Source: Amycolatopsis rubida (GTDB lineage: Bacteria; Actinomycetota; Actinomycetes; Mycobacteriales; Pseudonocardiaceae). From it: a DNA stretch of 64,000 nt. Below the pieces are notes generated by a model that saw nothing but the letters and a program-made list of their open reading frames with translations, was not told the DNA's origin and ran no database searches. Of this stretch, positions 8,009-15,961 are shown piece by piece. The stretch covers positions 124,001 through 188,000 of the forward strand of contig NZ_FOWC01000005.1 in assembly GCF_900115345.1 (NCBI RefSeq). The letters are read 5' to 3'. Position numbers and translations under genes: made by a program. How positions within the stretch are numbered: the first letter of the stretch is position 1; the number at the start of each line of letters is the position of its first letter.

Positions 8009-8479
8009 ATGATCCGTCTCGGCACGCTCGCCGGCTACTCGTTCGAAGGACCCCGGGTCCTCGCCGGATGGACCCCGCCCTCCGCGAGCGGGGTGTACGC
8101 GATCTTCTACCCCGATCCGGGCCGTCCCGGATCGGAGCGGCTCGCGGTCTGCTACGTCGGGCACACCGACGACTTCACGACCGCGGGCTTCCCGTTCCGG
8201 CATCCGGCCGCGCCCTGCTGGATCGCCCGCGCCGGCACCAAGTTCCGGCTCAAGATCGCCACGTTCGAGGTGCCCGGCGGCACCGCCGCGCACCGGGAGC
8301 AGATCACCCAGGAACTGATCGCGGTCTACCGCCCCAGCTGCAACGAACAGCAGTACGACCAGGCGTGGGAGCGGCACTGGATCGGCGATTACGACGCGCC
8401 GAACACCACCGGCCCCCTCACGACAGGACTCACCCCAGACCAATCGCGGCGCACACCCCGCCTCGGCCGCGAGCCCTGA
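8009..8479 (+). CDS. GIY-YIG-like protein
   Basis: A 156-aa protein whose N-terminal half has SGVYAIFY followed by AVCYVGHTDDF, the order and spacing of the two strands that name the GIY-YIG fold. Later come a Glu-containing helix (HREQITQELIAVYRPSCNEQQ) and the terminal Asn of that motif set. The catalytic Arg is not clear. It could be a GIY-YIG-related nuclease or a non-catalytic relative; no restriction or homing context is seen. It starts 10 nt after the 102-aa gene and ends just before a large palindrome, so it is probably last in the operon. Confidence 0.6.
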   Translation: MIRLGTLAGYSFEGPRVLAGWTPPSASGVYAIFYPDPGRPGSERLAVCYVGHTDDFTTAGFPFRHPAAPCWIARAGTKFRLKIATFEVPGGTAAHREQITQELIAVYRPSCNEQQYDQAWERHWIGDYDAPNTTGPLTTGLTPDQSRRTPRLGREP

Positions 8480-8504
8480 CCCACCCGCATTTCGCACGCG
8501 GAAA

Positions 8505-8559
8505 GTCCGTGAGGGGAGCCCTGAAGGAATCTGATTCCTTCAGGGCTCCCCTCACGGAC
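8505..8559. repeat. Palindromic element, copy 1 (perfect 26-bp arms)
   Basis: A perfect inverted repeat: arms of 26 bp (8505-8530 and 8534-8559) around a CTG loop, with GAATCTGATTC at the centre. It sits between convergent 3' ends (stop 8479 on +, stop 8587 on -). Near-identical palindromes occur at 36877-36931 and 58998-59052. It can fold as a very stable hairpin on either strand and so probably acts as a bidirectional terminator or 3' stabiliser. No T-run follows. Confidence 0.85.
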
Positions 8560-8586
8560 GGCTGCGGAAAAGGAGCGCGCCTGTGG

Positions 8587-8985
8587 TCAGGCGCCTGAGC
8601 GCGGCGGGCCGTGGCCCGCGGCGGCGGGCACGCCCTCGGGGCGGTAGCCCACGCCGTCATGCAGACGCGAGCGGCGAGTGCCCGAAGCCGGACGCGCGGG
8701 CAGGCGGTCGTCCGGGTCGGGATCGCGCCGCGGCGAGACGCCGGTGACGATGCCCTCGGCGAACCCGTAGAGCAGCGGCAGCGCGCCCGCGACGACTCCG
8801 CCGGTGCGGTTGATGTGGTCGAGACCGGGCCGGATCGGCTCGGCGTTCGCCTTGATCGCGCGCACCAGCTCCGCGCACTCCTCCAGCAGCGCCGCGACCC
8901 GGGTGAGCTGGCCGCCGACCACGAACAAGTAGCCGGCCAGCACCGCGATCAGCGCGACGATGACGAGGACGCTCGTCAGGACCAT
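8587..8985 (-). CDS. Small membrane protein SMP5 (132 aa), end of cox operon 1
   Basis: Residues 3-25 form one strongly hydrophobic span (VLTSVLVIVALIAVLAGYLFVV). A helical stretch follows with a RTGGVVAGALPLLYGFAEGIVTG segment that may re-enter or associate with the membrane, then a polar Arg/Pro-rich tail of about 45 residues. Family unknown. It starts 3 nt after the previous gene's stop and ends at the palindrome, so it is last in the coxMSLG operon. Its pattern (N-terminal span, helix, EPIRPGLDHINRTG) echoes the 75-aa protein at 9538-9765, suggesting the small proteins are distant relatives. Confidence 0.75.
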   Translation of the reverse strand: MVLTSVLVIVALIAVLAGYLFVVGGQLTRVAALLEECAELVRAIKANAEPIRPGLDHINRTGGVVAGALPLLYGFAEGIVTGVSPRRDPDPDDRLPARPASGTRRSRLHDGVGYRPEGVPAAAGHGPPRSGA

Positions 8986-8988
8986 GGC

Positions 8989-9285
8989 TCAGGACCTCAC
9001 CTTCTCGTAGACCCGGCCGAGGAACAGGTGGTGCTTGAGGCCCTCGCCCAGCACCGCCTCGACCCCCGCCGCCGTCTCGGCGATCAGGGCCGTGTCTTCG
9101 GTGTTGGCGGCGGCCGCCTTGAGCTTGTCGCGTACCTTCGTGACGCGTTTCTCGATGGTGGCGACCAGCACGACCAGGACGGTCAGCAGCCCGGCGACCG
9201 CGAGCACGACCACGATGCCGCCGATGTTGGCGATGGTCCAGAGGGTTTCGTCGGTTTCGGTGAGCGCGAGGCTCATGTCAGCCAC
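8989..9285 (-). CDS. Small membrane protein SMP4 (98 aa), cox operon 1
   Basis: Family unknown. A transmembrane span lies around residues 16-43 (WTIANIGGIVVVLAVAGLLTVLVVLVATI). A basic, helix-prone cytoplasmic segment follows (EKRVTKVRDKLKAAAANTEDTALIAETAAGVEAVL). It overlaps the preceding gene by 8 nt and is 3 nt from the next, so it is co-translated with coxG and its neighbours. A role at the membrane next to CODH is inferred from context only. Confidence 0.75.
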   Translation of the reverse strand: MADMSLALTETDETLWTIANIGGIVVVLAVAGLLTVLVVLVATIEKRVTKVRDKLKAAAANTEDTALIAETAAGVEAVLGEGLKHHLFLGRVYEKVRS

Positions 9286-9526
9286 CCAGCCTTTCGCGTC
9301 CGCGCCGCAGGCCGGCGACGATGACCCCGGCGTGGTCGATGGTGGTGCGCAGCCCGGACAGGGCGGCGGTGTTGGCGACGGACTCGGCGAGCGAGTCGTC
9401 GATGTCGCCCGCCTGGCGGCCGATGCGGCGGGCCAGCAGCAGGATCGGCACCACGAGCGCGACGACGACGAGAACGACGACGATCGCGATCACGTAGCCG
9501 AGGGTCCATCCGGCGGTGGAGCTCAT
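9278..9526 (-). CDS. Small membrane protein SMP3 (82 aa), cox operon 1
   Basis: The N-terminal half is a long hydrophobic span (residues ~8-32, TLGYVIAIVVVLVVVALVVPILLLA), followed by a basic anchor ARRIGRQAG and an amphipathic helix ending in GRERLGG. The ATG at 9526 has a GAGG-rich ribosome-binding site and follows the previous stop by 11 nt. Family unknown; the build (one span plus short helical tail) matches the other four proteins in the set. Confidence 0.72.
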   Translation of the reverse strand: MSSTAGWTLGYVIAIVVVLVVVALVVPILLLARRIGRQAGDIDDSLAESVANTAALSGLRTTIDHAGVIVAGLRRGRERLGG

Positions 9527-9537
9527 CGGAGGCCTCC

Positions 9538-9765
9538 TCAGATCGTTTCGGTGAAGTCGCGGACGGGCTTGAGGCTGGCGTTGACCGACGGCACGACGGC
9601 GGGCACCGGCCGGGTGCGGTCCGCGATCACGCGGACCCCGTCGATGACGCCGTCGAGAGTGGCGGCGGTCGCCCTCAGGTGGAAGATGACGCGGGTCAGG
9701 CCGAGTGCGGCGGCCGCGATGATCAGCGCGGCGAGGACCAGGGTGACCCAAGCTTCGGCAGGCAT
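9538..9765 (-). CDS. Small membrane protein SMP2 (75 aa), cox operon 1
   Basis: A 75-aa protein with one membrane span at residues ~5-30 (AWVTLVLAALIIAAAALGLTRVIF), then a helix and a C-terminal VVPSVNASLKPVRDFTETI motif. A similar Asn/Pro-containing end occurs in the 132-aa protein at 8587. It starts 14 nt after the previous stop with a GAGG-type site. No known family is recognised. Confidence 0.72.
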   Translation of the reverse strand: MPAEAWVTLVLAALIIAAAALGLTRVIFHLRATAATLDGVIDGVRVIADRTRPVPAVVPSVNASLKPVRDFTETI

Positions 9766-9779
9766 CCTCAGTGCTCCCC

Positions 9780-10031
9780 TCAGCCCAGCAGCTTCGCGAC
9801 GGAGCCGCCGTACCGCGCGGCGCCGACGGCGACCTCGCGCACGGTCCGGTCGGTCACCGCCAGCTGTTCCGGCACGCCGTCCAGCTCTCCGGCGAGCGCA
9901 CCGCCGCCGGCGAGGATGTCGTCGGCCGCGCCGCGGATGCGCTCCAGCGCCGCCAGCACGCGGTTGAGCAACGCGACCAGGATGGGCACCACGGCCACCA
10001 GCAACAGCGCGTTGCCGATCCACCACAGCAT
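9780..10031 (-). CDS. Small membrane protein SMP1 (83 aa), cox operon 1
   Basis: Opens with a hydrophobic span (residues ~2-25, LWWIGNALLLVAVVPILVALLNRV), followed by an amphipathic helical region (LAALERIRGAADDIL) and a small-residue tail. It lies 29 nt after coxG with a GGAG box and is the first of five consecutive single-span proteins. Being next to coxG, whose product contacts CODH and the membrane, suggests a membrane-docking or quinone-linked role; this is inference. Confidence 0.74.
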   Translation of the reverse strand: MLWWIGNALLLVAVVPILVALLNRVLAALERIRGAADDILAGGGALAGELDGVPEQLAVTDRTVREVAVGAARYGGSVAKLLG

Positions 10032-10060
10032 CGGGTTCTCCTTCGATTGAGAGCGGAGCC

Positions 10061-10642
10061 TCAGCGCGGCTGGGGCTGGTAGGGCAGGAAGAAGCGGCTG
10101 AAGACGCGCAGCAACGCGAGCTTCACTGCCTGCAAGCCGATCGCGAGACCGCTCGCCGACTTGGCTTCGAGCTTGGACAGGTCCTCGCCGCGCTCGATCG
10201 CCTCGATCCGCCGCTGGGCGTTGTCGGCGAACTGTCCGATCAGGACGGACGTCACGTCCGAAACCATGCCGCGGCCGTACTGCGCCGCGGCGCCGGACAA
10301 GGTCAGGTCGATCGAGAGATCCACCTTGGTGCCCTTCGCGACCGACAGCAGCTGTGCGGTGAGCATCAGCGAGGCGTTCCCTCGGCCCTTCTCGTCGGAG
10401 CCCGCGCCGTCGACGACCAGCTTCTTCGCCGCGTCGTCGCGTTCGAGCACTTTGGCCAGACCGCCGAAGGCCAGCTTGACCGGGCCCATGCTGATCATGA
10501 CCTTGCCCTTGTACTGGTCGTCGCCGAGGTCCTCGTTCAGGTCGGCTCCGGGCAGGCTCGCCGCGACCTGCGGGATGTCGTTGAAGAACGCCCACACCTT
10601 GTCGATCGGCTGCGGCACGACGACGTCTTTGTTGATGAGCAT
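10061..10642 (-). CDS. coxG: CoxG, SRPBCC-fold CODH membrane/quinone adaptor
   Basis: A 193-aa CoxG-family protein. The SRPBCC domain runs from MLINKDVVVPQPIDKVWAFFNDIPQVAASLPGA to about residue 150. The tail (LAIGLQAVKLALLRVFSRFFLPYQPQPR) is an amphipathic, hydrophobic segment suited to membrane binding. CoxG recruits CO dehydrogenase to the membrane and has been proposed to carry quinone to it. It follows coxL by 13 nt and precedes five small membrane proteins in the same operon. Confidence 0.92.
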   Translation of the reverse strand: MLINKDVVVPQPIDKVWAFFNDIPQVAASLPGADLNEDLGDDQYKGKVMISMGPVKLAFGGLAKVLERDDAAKKLVVDGAGSDEKGRGNASLMLTAQLLSVAKGTKVDLSIDLTLSGAAAQYGRGMVSDVTSVLIGQFADNAQRRIEAIERGEDLSKLEAKSASGLAIGLQAVKLALLRVFSRFFLPYQPQPR

Positions 10643-10655
10643 CGCGCGGCTCCTC

Positions 10656-13070
10656 TCAGTCCGTCTTCACCGGCGGCGCGCCGGACACGTCGACGCCCTT
10701 GGACAGGGCTTCGTAGACCCGGTCCGGCAGCATCGGCATGTCGACGTTGCGCACACCCAGGTGCGAAAGCGCGTTGACCACCGCGTTGACGAAGGCCGCG
10801 GGACCGCCGACGGTGGCGCACTCCCCGACGCCCTTGGCGCCGATCGGATGGTGCGGCGAGGGCGTGACGACCTCGTGCAGCTCCCAGCCCGGGGTCTCCC
10901 AGGCGGTGGGCAGCAGGTAGTCCATGAAGTTCGAGCCGACGCAGTTGCCGTCGGCGTCGAAGGTGATGAACTGCATGCTCGCCATCGCGTAGGCCTCGGT
11001 CAGGCCGCCCTGGATCTGGCCCTCGACGATGAGCGGGTTGATCCGGACGCCGCAGTCGTCGACGGCGACGAACCGCAGCACGTCCCACACCCCGGTCTCG
11101 GGGTCGATCTCGACCGTGCAGACGTACGCGGCGAACGGCCAGGTCAGGTTCGGCGGGTCGTAGTAGGAGACCGCTTCCAGGCCGGGTTCGAGTCCGTCGG
11201 GCATGTTGGAGTACGCCGCCAGGCACGCTTCCTGGATGGTCACTCCGCGCGAGGGCTGGCTGCGCACGTAGAACCGGCCGAGTTCCCATTCGACGTCCTC
11301 TTCGGACACTTCGAGCAGGTGCGCGGCGATCTTGCGGGCCTTGGCCTTGACCTTGCGCGCGGCCATCGCGATCGCGGCTCCGGCCACCGGCGTGCTCCGG
11401 GACGCGTAGGTGCCCATGCCGAACGGCGCGGTGTCGGTGTCGCCCTCCTCGACGACGATGTCGTCGGCGGGCAGGCCCAGTTCGTGGGCGACGATCTGCG
11501 CCCACGTGGTCTCGTGGCCCTGGCCCTGGGTCTTCGCGCCGGTGCGCAGCAGCGCCTTGCCGGTCATGTGGACCCGCAGTTCGGCCGAGTCGAACATCTT
11601 GATGCCGAGGATGTCGTACTCGCGGCTGTTGCCCGCGCCGAGCGGCTCGGTCATCGTCGAGATCCCGATGCCGAGCAGCCTGCCCCGCTTGCGGGCCTCG
11701 GCCTGTTCGACGAGGAAGCCCTCGTAGTCGATCTCCTTGAGCGCCAGGTCGAGCGCCTTGCCGTACTGGCCGGAGTCGGTCAGGAAGCCGTACGGCGTGC
11801 GGTGCGGGAAGTCGTCGTCCTTGACCAGGTTGAGCCTGCGGAACGCCGCCTGGTCGATGCCCGCGTCCTCGGCCGCGGCCTGGACCATCCGTTCCTGGAA
11901 GAACATCGCCTCGGTGACCCGGAACGAGCACCGGTAGGCGACGCCGCCGGGCGCCTTGGTGGTGTAGACGCCGCGCGCCGCGAGGTGGGCATACGGGACG
12001 TCGTAGGCCGCGAACGCCGAGTGCATCAGCCCGATCTTGAACTTGCTCGGCTGCGCGTCGGCGAAGAACGCCCCGTGGTCGGAGGTGGTGTTCATCTTGA
12101 CCGCGAGGATCTTGCCGTCCTTGCGCATCGCGACCTGGCCGTCGAGGTAGACGTCCCGGCCGAACCCGGTCGAGATCAGGTTGCCGGTGCGGTCCTCGAC
12201 CCATTTGACCGGACGCTCGGCGAGGATCGAGGCGAGGATCGCGACGACGTAGGACGGGTAGACCGGGACCTTGTTGCCGAAGCCGCCGCCGAGGTCCGGC
12301 GAGATGATCCGGATCTGGTGCTCGGGCAGTTCGGCGATCAGCGCCACGGCGGCGCGCACGATGTGCGGCGCCTGCGTGGTGAGGTAGACCGTGAGCTTCC
12401 CGGTCGACCGGTCGAAGTCCGCGATCGCCCCGCAGGCCTCCAGCGGGGAGGGATGCGAACGCGGGTAGTGCAGCTTGACCCGGGACACGACGTCGGCCTC
12501 GTCGAAGGCGCGCTCGGTGCCCGCCTTGTCGCCGACCTCCCAGTCGAACACGACGTTGTCTTCCTGGCCGAGCTTGTCGTCGCGGATGAGCGGCGCGTCG
12601 GCGGCCAGCGCCTGCTCCGGGTTGACGACCGGCGGGAGAGGCTCGTACTCGACCTGGATCGCGGTGACCGCGTCCTTCGCGATGTACGGGTCGTCCGCGA
12701 CGACCGCGGCGACCTCCTGGCCCTGGAACCGGACCTTGTCGGTGGCGAGCACCGCCTGCGTGTCGTAGCTGAGGGTGGGCATCCACCCGAGGTTGCGGGT
12801 CGCCAGCGCCTCGCCGGTCAGCACCAGGCGCACGCCGGGGATTTCCCAGGCCTTCGAGGTGTCGATCGACTTGATCCGGGCGTGCGCCATCGGGCTCCGC
12901 AGCACCTCCATGTGGAGCATGCCGGGCAGCACGACGTCGTCGAAGTAGTTGCCCTTGCCGCGGATGAACCGGTTGTCCTCCACGCGACGGCGGCTGGCGC
13001 CGAGGCCGCCCAGCTTGATCTCGTCCAGCGGCGGCGGCGCCGTCGGCCGTGGTTCTGCCGTCTGGGTCAC
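10656..13070 (-). CDS. coxL: Form I aerobic CO dehydrogenase large subunit (CoxL1)
   Basis: An 804-aa molybdenum hydroxylase, close to the length of characterised CoxL. The form I active-site loop AYRCSFR is at about residues 378-384, with Cys381 as the Cu-binding cysteine. GGGFGNKVPVYP and the terminal KGVGECATVGGP, carrying the catalytic Glu, are present. It oxidises CO to CO2 at a [CuSMoO2] site using the CTP-derived molybdopterin cofactor. The start is a GTG overlapping the coxS stop (GTGA, 13067-13070). It assembles with CoxM (FAD) and CoxS (2Fe-2S) as a dimer of heterotrimers. Confidence 0.96.
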   Translation of the reverse strand: MTQTAEPRPTAPPPLDEIKLGGLGASRRRVEDNRFIRGKGNYFDDVVLPGMLHMEVLRSPMAHARIKSIDTSKAWEIPGVRLVLTGEALATRNLGWMPTLSYDTQAVLATDKVRFQGQEVAAVVADDPYIAKDAVTAIQVEYEPLPPVVNPEQALAADAPLIRDDKLGQEDNVVFDWEVGDKAGTERAFDEADVVSRVKLHYPRSHPSPLEACGAIADFDRSTGKLTVYLTTQAPHIVRAAVALIAELPEHQIRIISPDLGGGFGNKVPVYPSYVVAILASILAERPVKWVEDRTGNLISTGFGRDVYLDGQVAMRKDGKILAVKMNTTSDHGAFFADAQPSKFKIGLMHSAFAAYDVPYAHLAARGVYTTKAPGGVAYRCSFRVTEAMFFQERMVQAAAEDAGIDQAAFRRLNLVKDDDFPHRTPYGFLTDSGQYGKALDLALKEIDYEGFLVEQAEARKRGRLLGIGISTMTEPLGAGNSREYDILGIKMFDSAELRVHMTGKALLRTGAKTQGQGHETTWAQIVAHELGLPADDIVVEEGDTDTAPFGMGTYASRSTPVAGAAIAMAARKVKAKARKIAAHLLEVSEEDVEWELGRFYVRSQPSRGVTIQEACLAAYSNMPDGLEPGLEAVSYYDPPNLTWPFAAYVCTVEIDPETGVWDVLRFVAVDDCGVRINPLIVEGQIQGGLTEAYAMASMQFITFDADGNCVGSNFMDYLLPTAWETPGWELHEVVTPSPHHPIGAKGVGECATVGGPAAFVNAVVNALSHLGVRNVDMPMLPDRVYEALSKGVDVSGAPPVKTD

Positions 13071-13645
13071 CGGTGTGCTCCGTTCTGCTGTGCCGCGGTG
13101 TAGTCCGCGACGGCGTTGTGCGGGTCGTCGCCGCGTTCCTTCGCGGCGGCCCACAGCACTGCTTTGACGATGTTCTGGTAGCCGGTGCAGCGGCAGAGGT
13201 TGCCCGAGAGCGCGAACCGCACTTCGTCCTCGGTGGGGTTCGGGTTCTCGTCGAGGAGGGCGCGGGCGGACAGCATCATCCCGGGGGTGCAGAAGCCGCA
13301 CTGCAGGGCGTGCTCGTCCTTGAAGCCCTCCTGCACCGGGTCGAGTTCGCTGCCCTTCGCCATGCCCTCGACGGTGGTCACGTCGCGCCCGTCGGCCTGG
13401 ACGGCGAGGACGGTGCAGCTCTTGACCGGCTTGCCGTCCAGCAGCACGGTGCACGCGCCGCAGTTGGTGGTGTCGCACCCGGTGTGCGTGCCGGTGAGCT
13501 TGAGCCCCTGGCGCAGGAAGTGGGCGAGCAGCAGCCTCGGCTCGATGTCGGCCGTGCGCCGCCTGCCGTTGACCGTGACCGTGACGCGGTTGACCGGGAC
13601 GTCGTCGGGAACGGGCTCGGCGATTTCGTCGAACAGGCTGGTCAT
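13067..13645 (-). CDS. coxS: CO dehydrogenase iron-sulfur subunit (CoxS1)
   Basis: A 192-aa two-cluster iron-sulfur subunit. The plant-type [2Fe-2S] motif is GCDTTNCGACTVLLDGKPVKSC, and the C-terminal helical cluster domain has QCGFCTPGM and NLCRCTGYQNI. It passes electrons from the Mo site of CoxL to FAD in CoxM. It has N-terminal (MTSLFDEIAEPVPDD) and C-terminal extensions compared with the usual ~165 aa. It overlaps coxM by one base (TGATG) and coxL by 4 nt. Confidence 0.95.
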   Translation of the reverse strand: MTSLFDEIAEPVPDDVPVNRVTVTVNGRRRTADIEPRLLLAHFLRQGLKLTGTHTGCDTTNCGACTVLLDGKPVKSCTVLAVQADGRDVTTVEGMAKGSELDPVQEGFKDEHALQCGFCTPGMMLSARALLDENPNPTEDEVRFALSGNLCRCTGYQNIVKAVLWAAAKERGDDPHNAVADYTAAQQNGAHR

Positions 13646-14520
13646 CACGCCGCCCTTTCTTGATCGGTGCCAATGCCGGCCAGGATCCGCCGGACGAAGG
13701 TGTGCACGACGTGCCGCTTGTACTCGGCGCTGCCCCGGTGGTCGGATTTCGGGTTGGCGGCCTCGGCCGCGAGGTCCGCGGCGCGGGCGACGGTGTCGGC
13801 GCCGATCGGCCGGTCGAGCAACGCGCCCGCGGCGGCCTCGGCGTTGATGGTCGCGCTGCCGACGCCGGTGAGCGCGATGCCTGCCCGGACCACCCGGCCC
13901 CCGGCCAGTTCCAGGCCGACCGCGGCGCCCGCGGTCGCGAAGTCGCCGACCCGGCGCTCCAGTTTGAGGAAACCGCCGGCGACCGACCCCTTCGGCGCGG
14001 GAATCCTCGCCTCGATCGCGATCTCGTCGTAGGAGAGCACGTTCTGGAAGGGCCCGGTCACGAAGTCCCTGACCGCGATCGTGCGCCTGCCTTCGGGGCC
14101 GTACGCGACGACGGAGCCGTCGAGCGCGATCATCACCGCCGCCCAGTCGCCCTGCGGGTCGGCGTGGCACACCGAGCCGACCAGGGTGCCGCGGCTGCGC
14201 ACGATCGGGTCCGCGATCAACGGCGCGGCCGCCGCCGCGGTGGGCTGGCGCCTGCCGATTTCGGCGGAGCGTTCGAGCATGCCGTGCCGGGCGAGCGCAC
14301 CGATCCGGAAGGATCCGTCCGCCTCGACCTCGATGCGGTCGAGGCCCGGCAGGTTGTTGATGTCGACGAGGATCGAGGGGCTCGCGAACCGCAGTTTGAG
14401 CAAGGGGATCAGGCTCTGGCCGCCGGCCAGCACCTTGCCGTCGCTCTCGGCCTTCTGGAGCAGTTCGACGGCCTCGTCGAGCGCGCGGGGCGACGCGTAG
14501 CGGAAGCGTCCGGGGTACAT
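13645..14520 (-). CDS. coxM: CO dehydrogenase FAD subunit (CoxM1)
   Basis: A 291-aa FAD-binding subunit of the xanthine-dehydrogenase family. The FAD motif AGGQSLIPLLKLR lies near residues 32-44 and a second loop GTLVGSVCHADPQGD near 110, followed by the CO-dehydrogenase flavoprotein C-terminal domain (GVGSATINAEAA...). The second motif reads TLVGS where TIGGS is usual, a conservative change. Electrons leave CODH through this FAD toward the quinone pool. It is the first structural gene of the operon, 12 nt after the 99-aa gene. Confidence 0.93.
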   Translation of the reverse strand: MYPGRFRYASPRALDEAVELLQKAESDGKVLAGGQSLIPLLKLRFASPSILVDINNLPGLDRIEVEADGSFRIGALARHGMLERSAEIGRRQPTAAAAAPLIADPIVRSRGTLVGSVCHADPQGDWAAVMIALDGSVVAYGPEGRRTIAVRDFVTGPFQNVLSYDEIAIEARIPAPKGSVAGGFLKLERRVGDFATAGAAVGLELAGGRVVRAGIALTGVGSATINAEAAAGALLDRPIGADTVARAADLAAEAANPKSDHRGSAEYKRHVVHTFVRRILAGIGTDQERAA

Positions 14521-14532
14521 GCGGGCTCTCTC

Positions 14533-14832
14533 CTAGCTCGTGGGGGCGCCGTCCGGGCCGTCGATGGACAGCCTGCGGCGGGGGACGTACTCGGACTGCG
14601 GGTCCGGCACGGCGACGGGCCCCGCCTCGGCCTCGGCGGGATCGGGCCGGGGCTGCTGGTGCGGCGGCCACGGGCCCTGCACCGGCTGCCCGGCGATCTT
14701 GAAGAAGTCGACCAGCTGCGAGTACGCGAAGATCGTCGGCGAGACGCCGGTGCCCTCGCGGGGCGCGTTCTCGATCAGCTCGTAGATGCGCGGGTTGCCC
14801 GGACTGTGACCGTCGGACTCGATAGCCGGCAT
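14533..14832 (-). CDS. 99-aa protein leading cox operon 1
   Basis: I do not recognise this family. The N-terminal 55 residues (NPRIYELIENAPREGTGVSPTIFAYSQLVDFFKIAGQPV) look folded and helical; the remainder is Pro/Glu-rich and ends with SEYVPRRRLSIDG. A GGAGG box lies 10 nt before the ATG, and the stop is 12 nt before coxM. As the first gene of the coxMSLG operon it may be an accessory or regulatory polypeptide of CODH. Confidence 0.62.
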   Translation of the reverse strand: MPAIESDGHSPGNPRIYELIENAPREGTGVSPTIFAYSQLVDFFKIAGQPVQGPWPPHQQPRPDPAEAEAGPVAVPDPQSEYVPRRRLSIDGPDGAPTS

Positions 14833-14912
14833 GGGTGCGGCACCTCCTGCTGGATCTCGGCGCAGCAGCCCCGGGGAGCGCCGTCGCCACCTGAGATCCC
14901 AACCTCCCAGCG

Positions 14913-14945
14913 CGCACGTCGTGCGTCTATTCGCGGCTAAGCGAA
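14913..14945. promoter_or_regulatory. Two dyads upstream of cox operon 1 (candidate LysR operators)
   Basis: In the 143-bp gap between the LysR stop (14976) and the first cox gene (14832) there are two inverted repeats: CGCACG-T-CGTGCG (14913-14925) and TTCGC-N6-GCGAA (14930-14945). They are 80-115 bp upstream of the translation start, where LysR-type activators usually bind. No clear -35/-10 pair was found. Assignment as operators is inferred from position and symmetry. Confidence 0.4.
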
Positions 14946-14975
14946 CGCTGAGTGCGGTCGAGGGCGCGACGGGGG

Positions 14976-15935
14976 TCAGGACCAGAGGGTCACGTGGACC
15001 GCCGGGCGGAACCGGCCCACGCCGGCCCCTCGGCGCTGGAGCATCGCCCTCGTCGCCCGCGGCGTCGCGACGAAGCGGCACAGCTCCGCCGCGGACGAGG
15101 GCGCCCGGTCGCCGACGAGAGTGGCGATGCTCCACCCGCCGCGGCCGCTCAGCAGCGGTCCTTCGACCCGGGCGAGCGCGCCGTTTTCGAGATCTTCGGT
15201 CACCGCGAAGCGGACGGTGAGCGCGACTCCGTGTCCGCGCTTGGCCTCCTCGATCGCCGCCGCGTGGCTCTGGAAGATGCGCTGCCGCTGCTCGGGCACG
15301 CCCAAGCGGCGCAGCATCTCGGTGACCGTCCCGCCGCGCTCCATCGCCGACGGCCCGAGCAGCCAGGGCTGTTCCCGGAGCAGGCGAACCGACGGCGGCG
15401 AACTCACCGCCGGATGCCGCGGCGCCGCGACCGTGATCACCTCGTAGTTGAGGAAGTGGTTGCTCTGGACGTCGCGCCCGCCGAGCTGGTCCCGGGGCGC
15501 GATCACCACGTCCAGGCTGCGGGTGACGAGCAGGGTCTCGAACCGCCCGCTCCCGTCCGTGCTGAGCTCGACGTCGAGGTCCGCGGCCCGCTGGGTGAAC
15601 GCCTCGATCAGCCCCGGCGCGGCGTATTCGGCGAAGAGTCCGGAGGCCCCGAGCCGGAGAAGGCGACGGCCCCGGCCCGCCTGTTTCACCTCCTGTATGG
15701 TGCGGTCGCGCAGGCCGAGCAGCTCGACCGAACGGCTCGCCAGCCGCAGTCCGCCCGGGGTGAAGGCGAGGCCGGAACCGGTACGGGTGAAGAGCGGGTC
15801 GCCCAGTTCCTTCCGGAGCTGGCCGACGTGCAGCGAGACCGCTGCTTCGCTCACGTCGAGTTCGGCCGCGGCCGCCTTGACCGAGCCGAGCCGCGCCACC
15901 GCGGAATACGCTTTGAGCTGCGACGGAGTCATCAT
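14976..15935 (-). CDS. LysR-type regulator, cox-linked (copy A)
   Basis: A 319-aa LysR regulator: an N-terminal winged HTH (SQLKAYSAVARLGSVKAAAAELDVSEAAVSLHVGQLRKELGD) and a periplasmic-binding-like effector domain. The next gene, on the opposite strand, is a close paralogue: both share PLFTRTGSGLAFTPGGLRLASRSVELLGL and end with FRPAV(H/Y)VTLWS. The two starts are only 26 bp apart. It sits immediately upstream of the coxMSLG operon and reads the same way, so it is the likely activator of that operon. Confidence 0.9.
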   Translation of the reverse strand: MMTPSQLKAYSAVARLGSVKAAAAELDVSEAAVSLHVGQLRKELGDPLFTRTGSGLAFTPGGLRLASRSVELLGLRDRTIQEVKQAGRGRRLLRLGASGLFAEYAAPGLIEAFTQRAADLDVELSTDGSGRFETLLVTRSLDVVIAPRDQLGGRDVQSNHFLNYEVITVAAPRHPAVSSPPSVRLLREQPWLLGPSAMERGGTVTEMLRRLGVPEQRQRIFQSHAAAIEEAKRGHGVALTVRFAVTEDLENGALARVEGPLLSGRGGWSIATLVGDRAPSSAAELCRFVATPRATRAMLQRRGAGVGRFRPAVHVTLWS

Positions 15936-15961
15936 CGGGTGAACGTCCTAGGAGTGAGTGG

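Noticed and set aside
8505..8559. Phage or plasmid attachment site
   Set aside because: The palindrome is multicopy at gene ends and not next to an integrase or tRNA.
10161..13103. 980-codon open frame on the plus strand across coxG/coxL
   Set aside because: It is antisense to clear coxL and coxG genes. Its composition (Arg/Asp/Val-rich, no domain) is the usual mirror frame of high-GC coding DNA.
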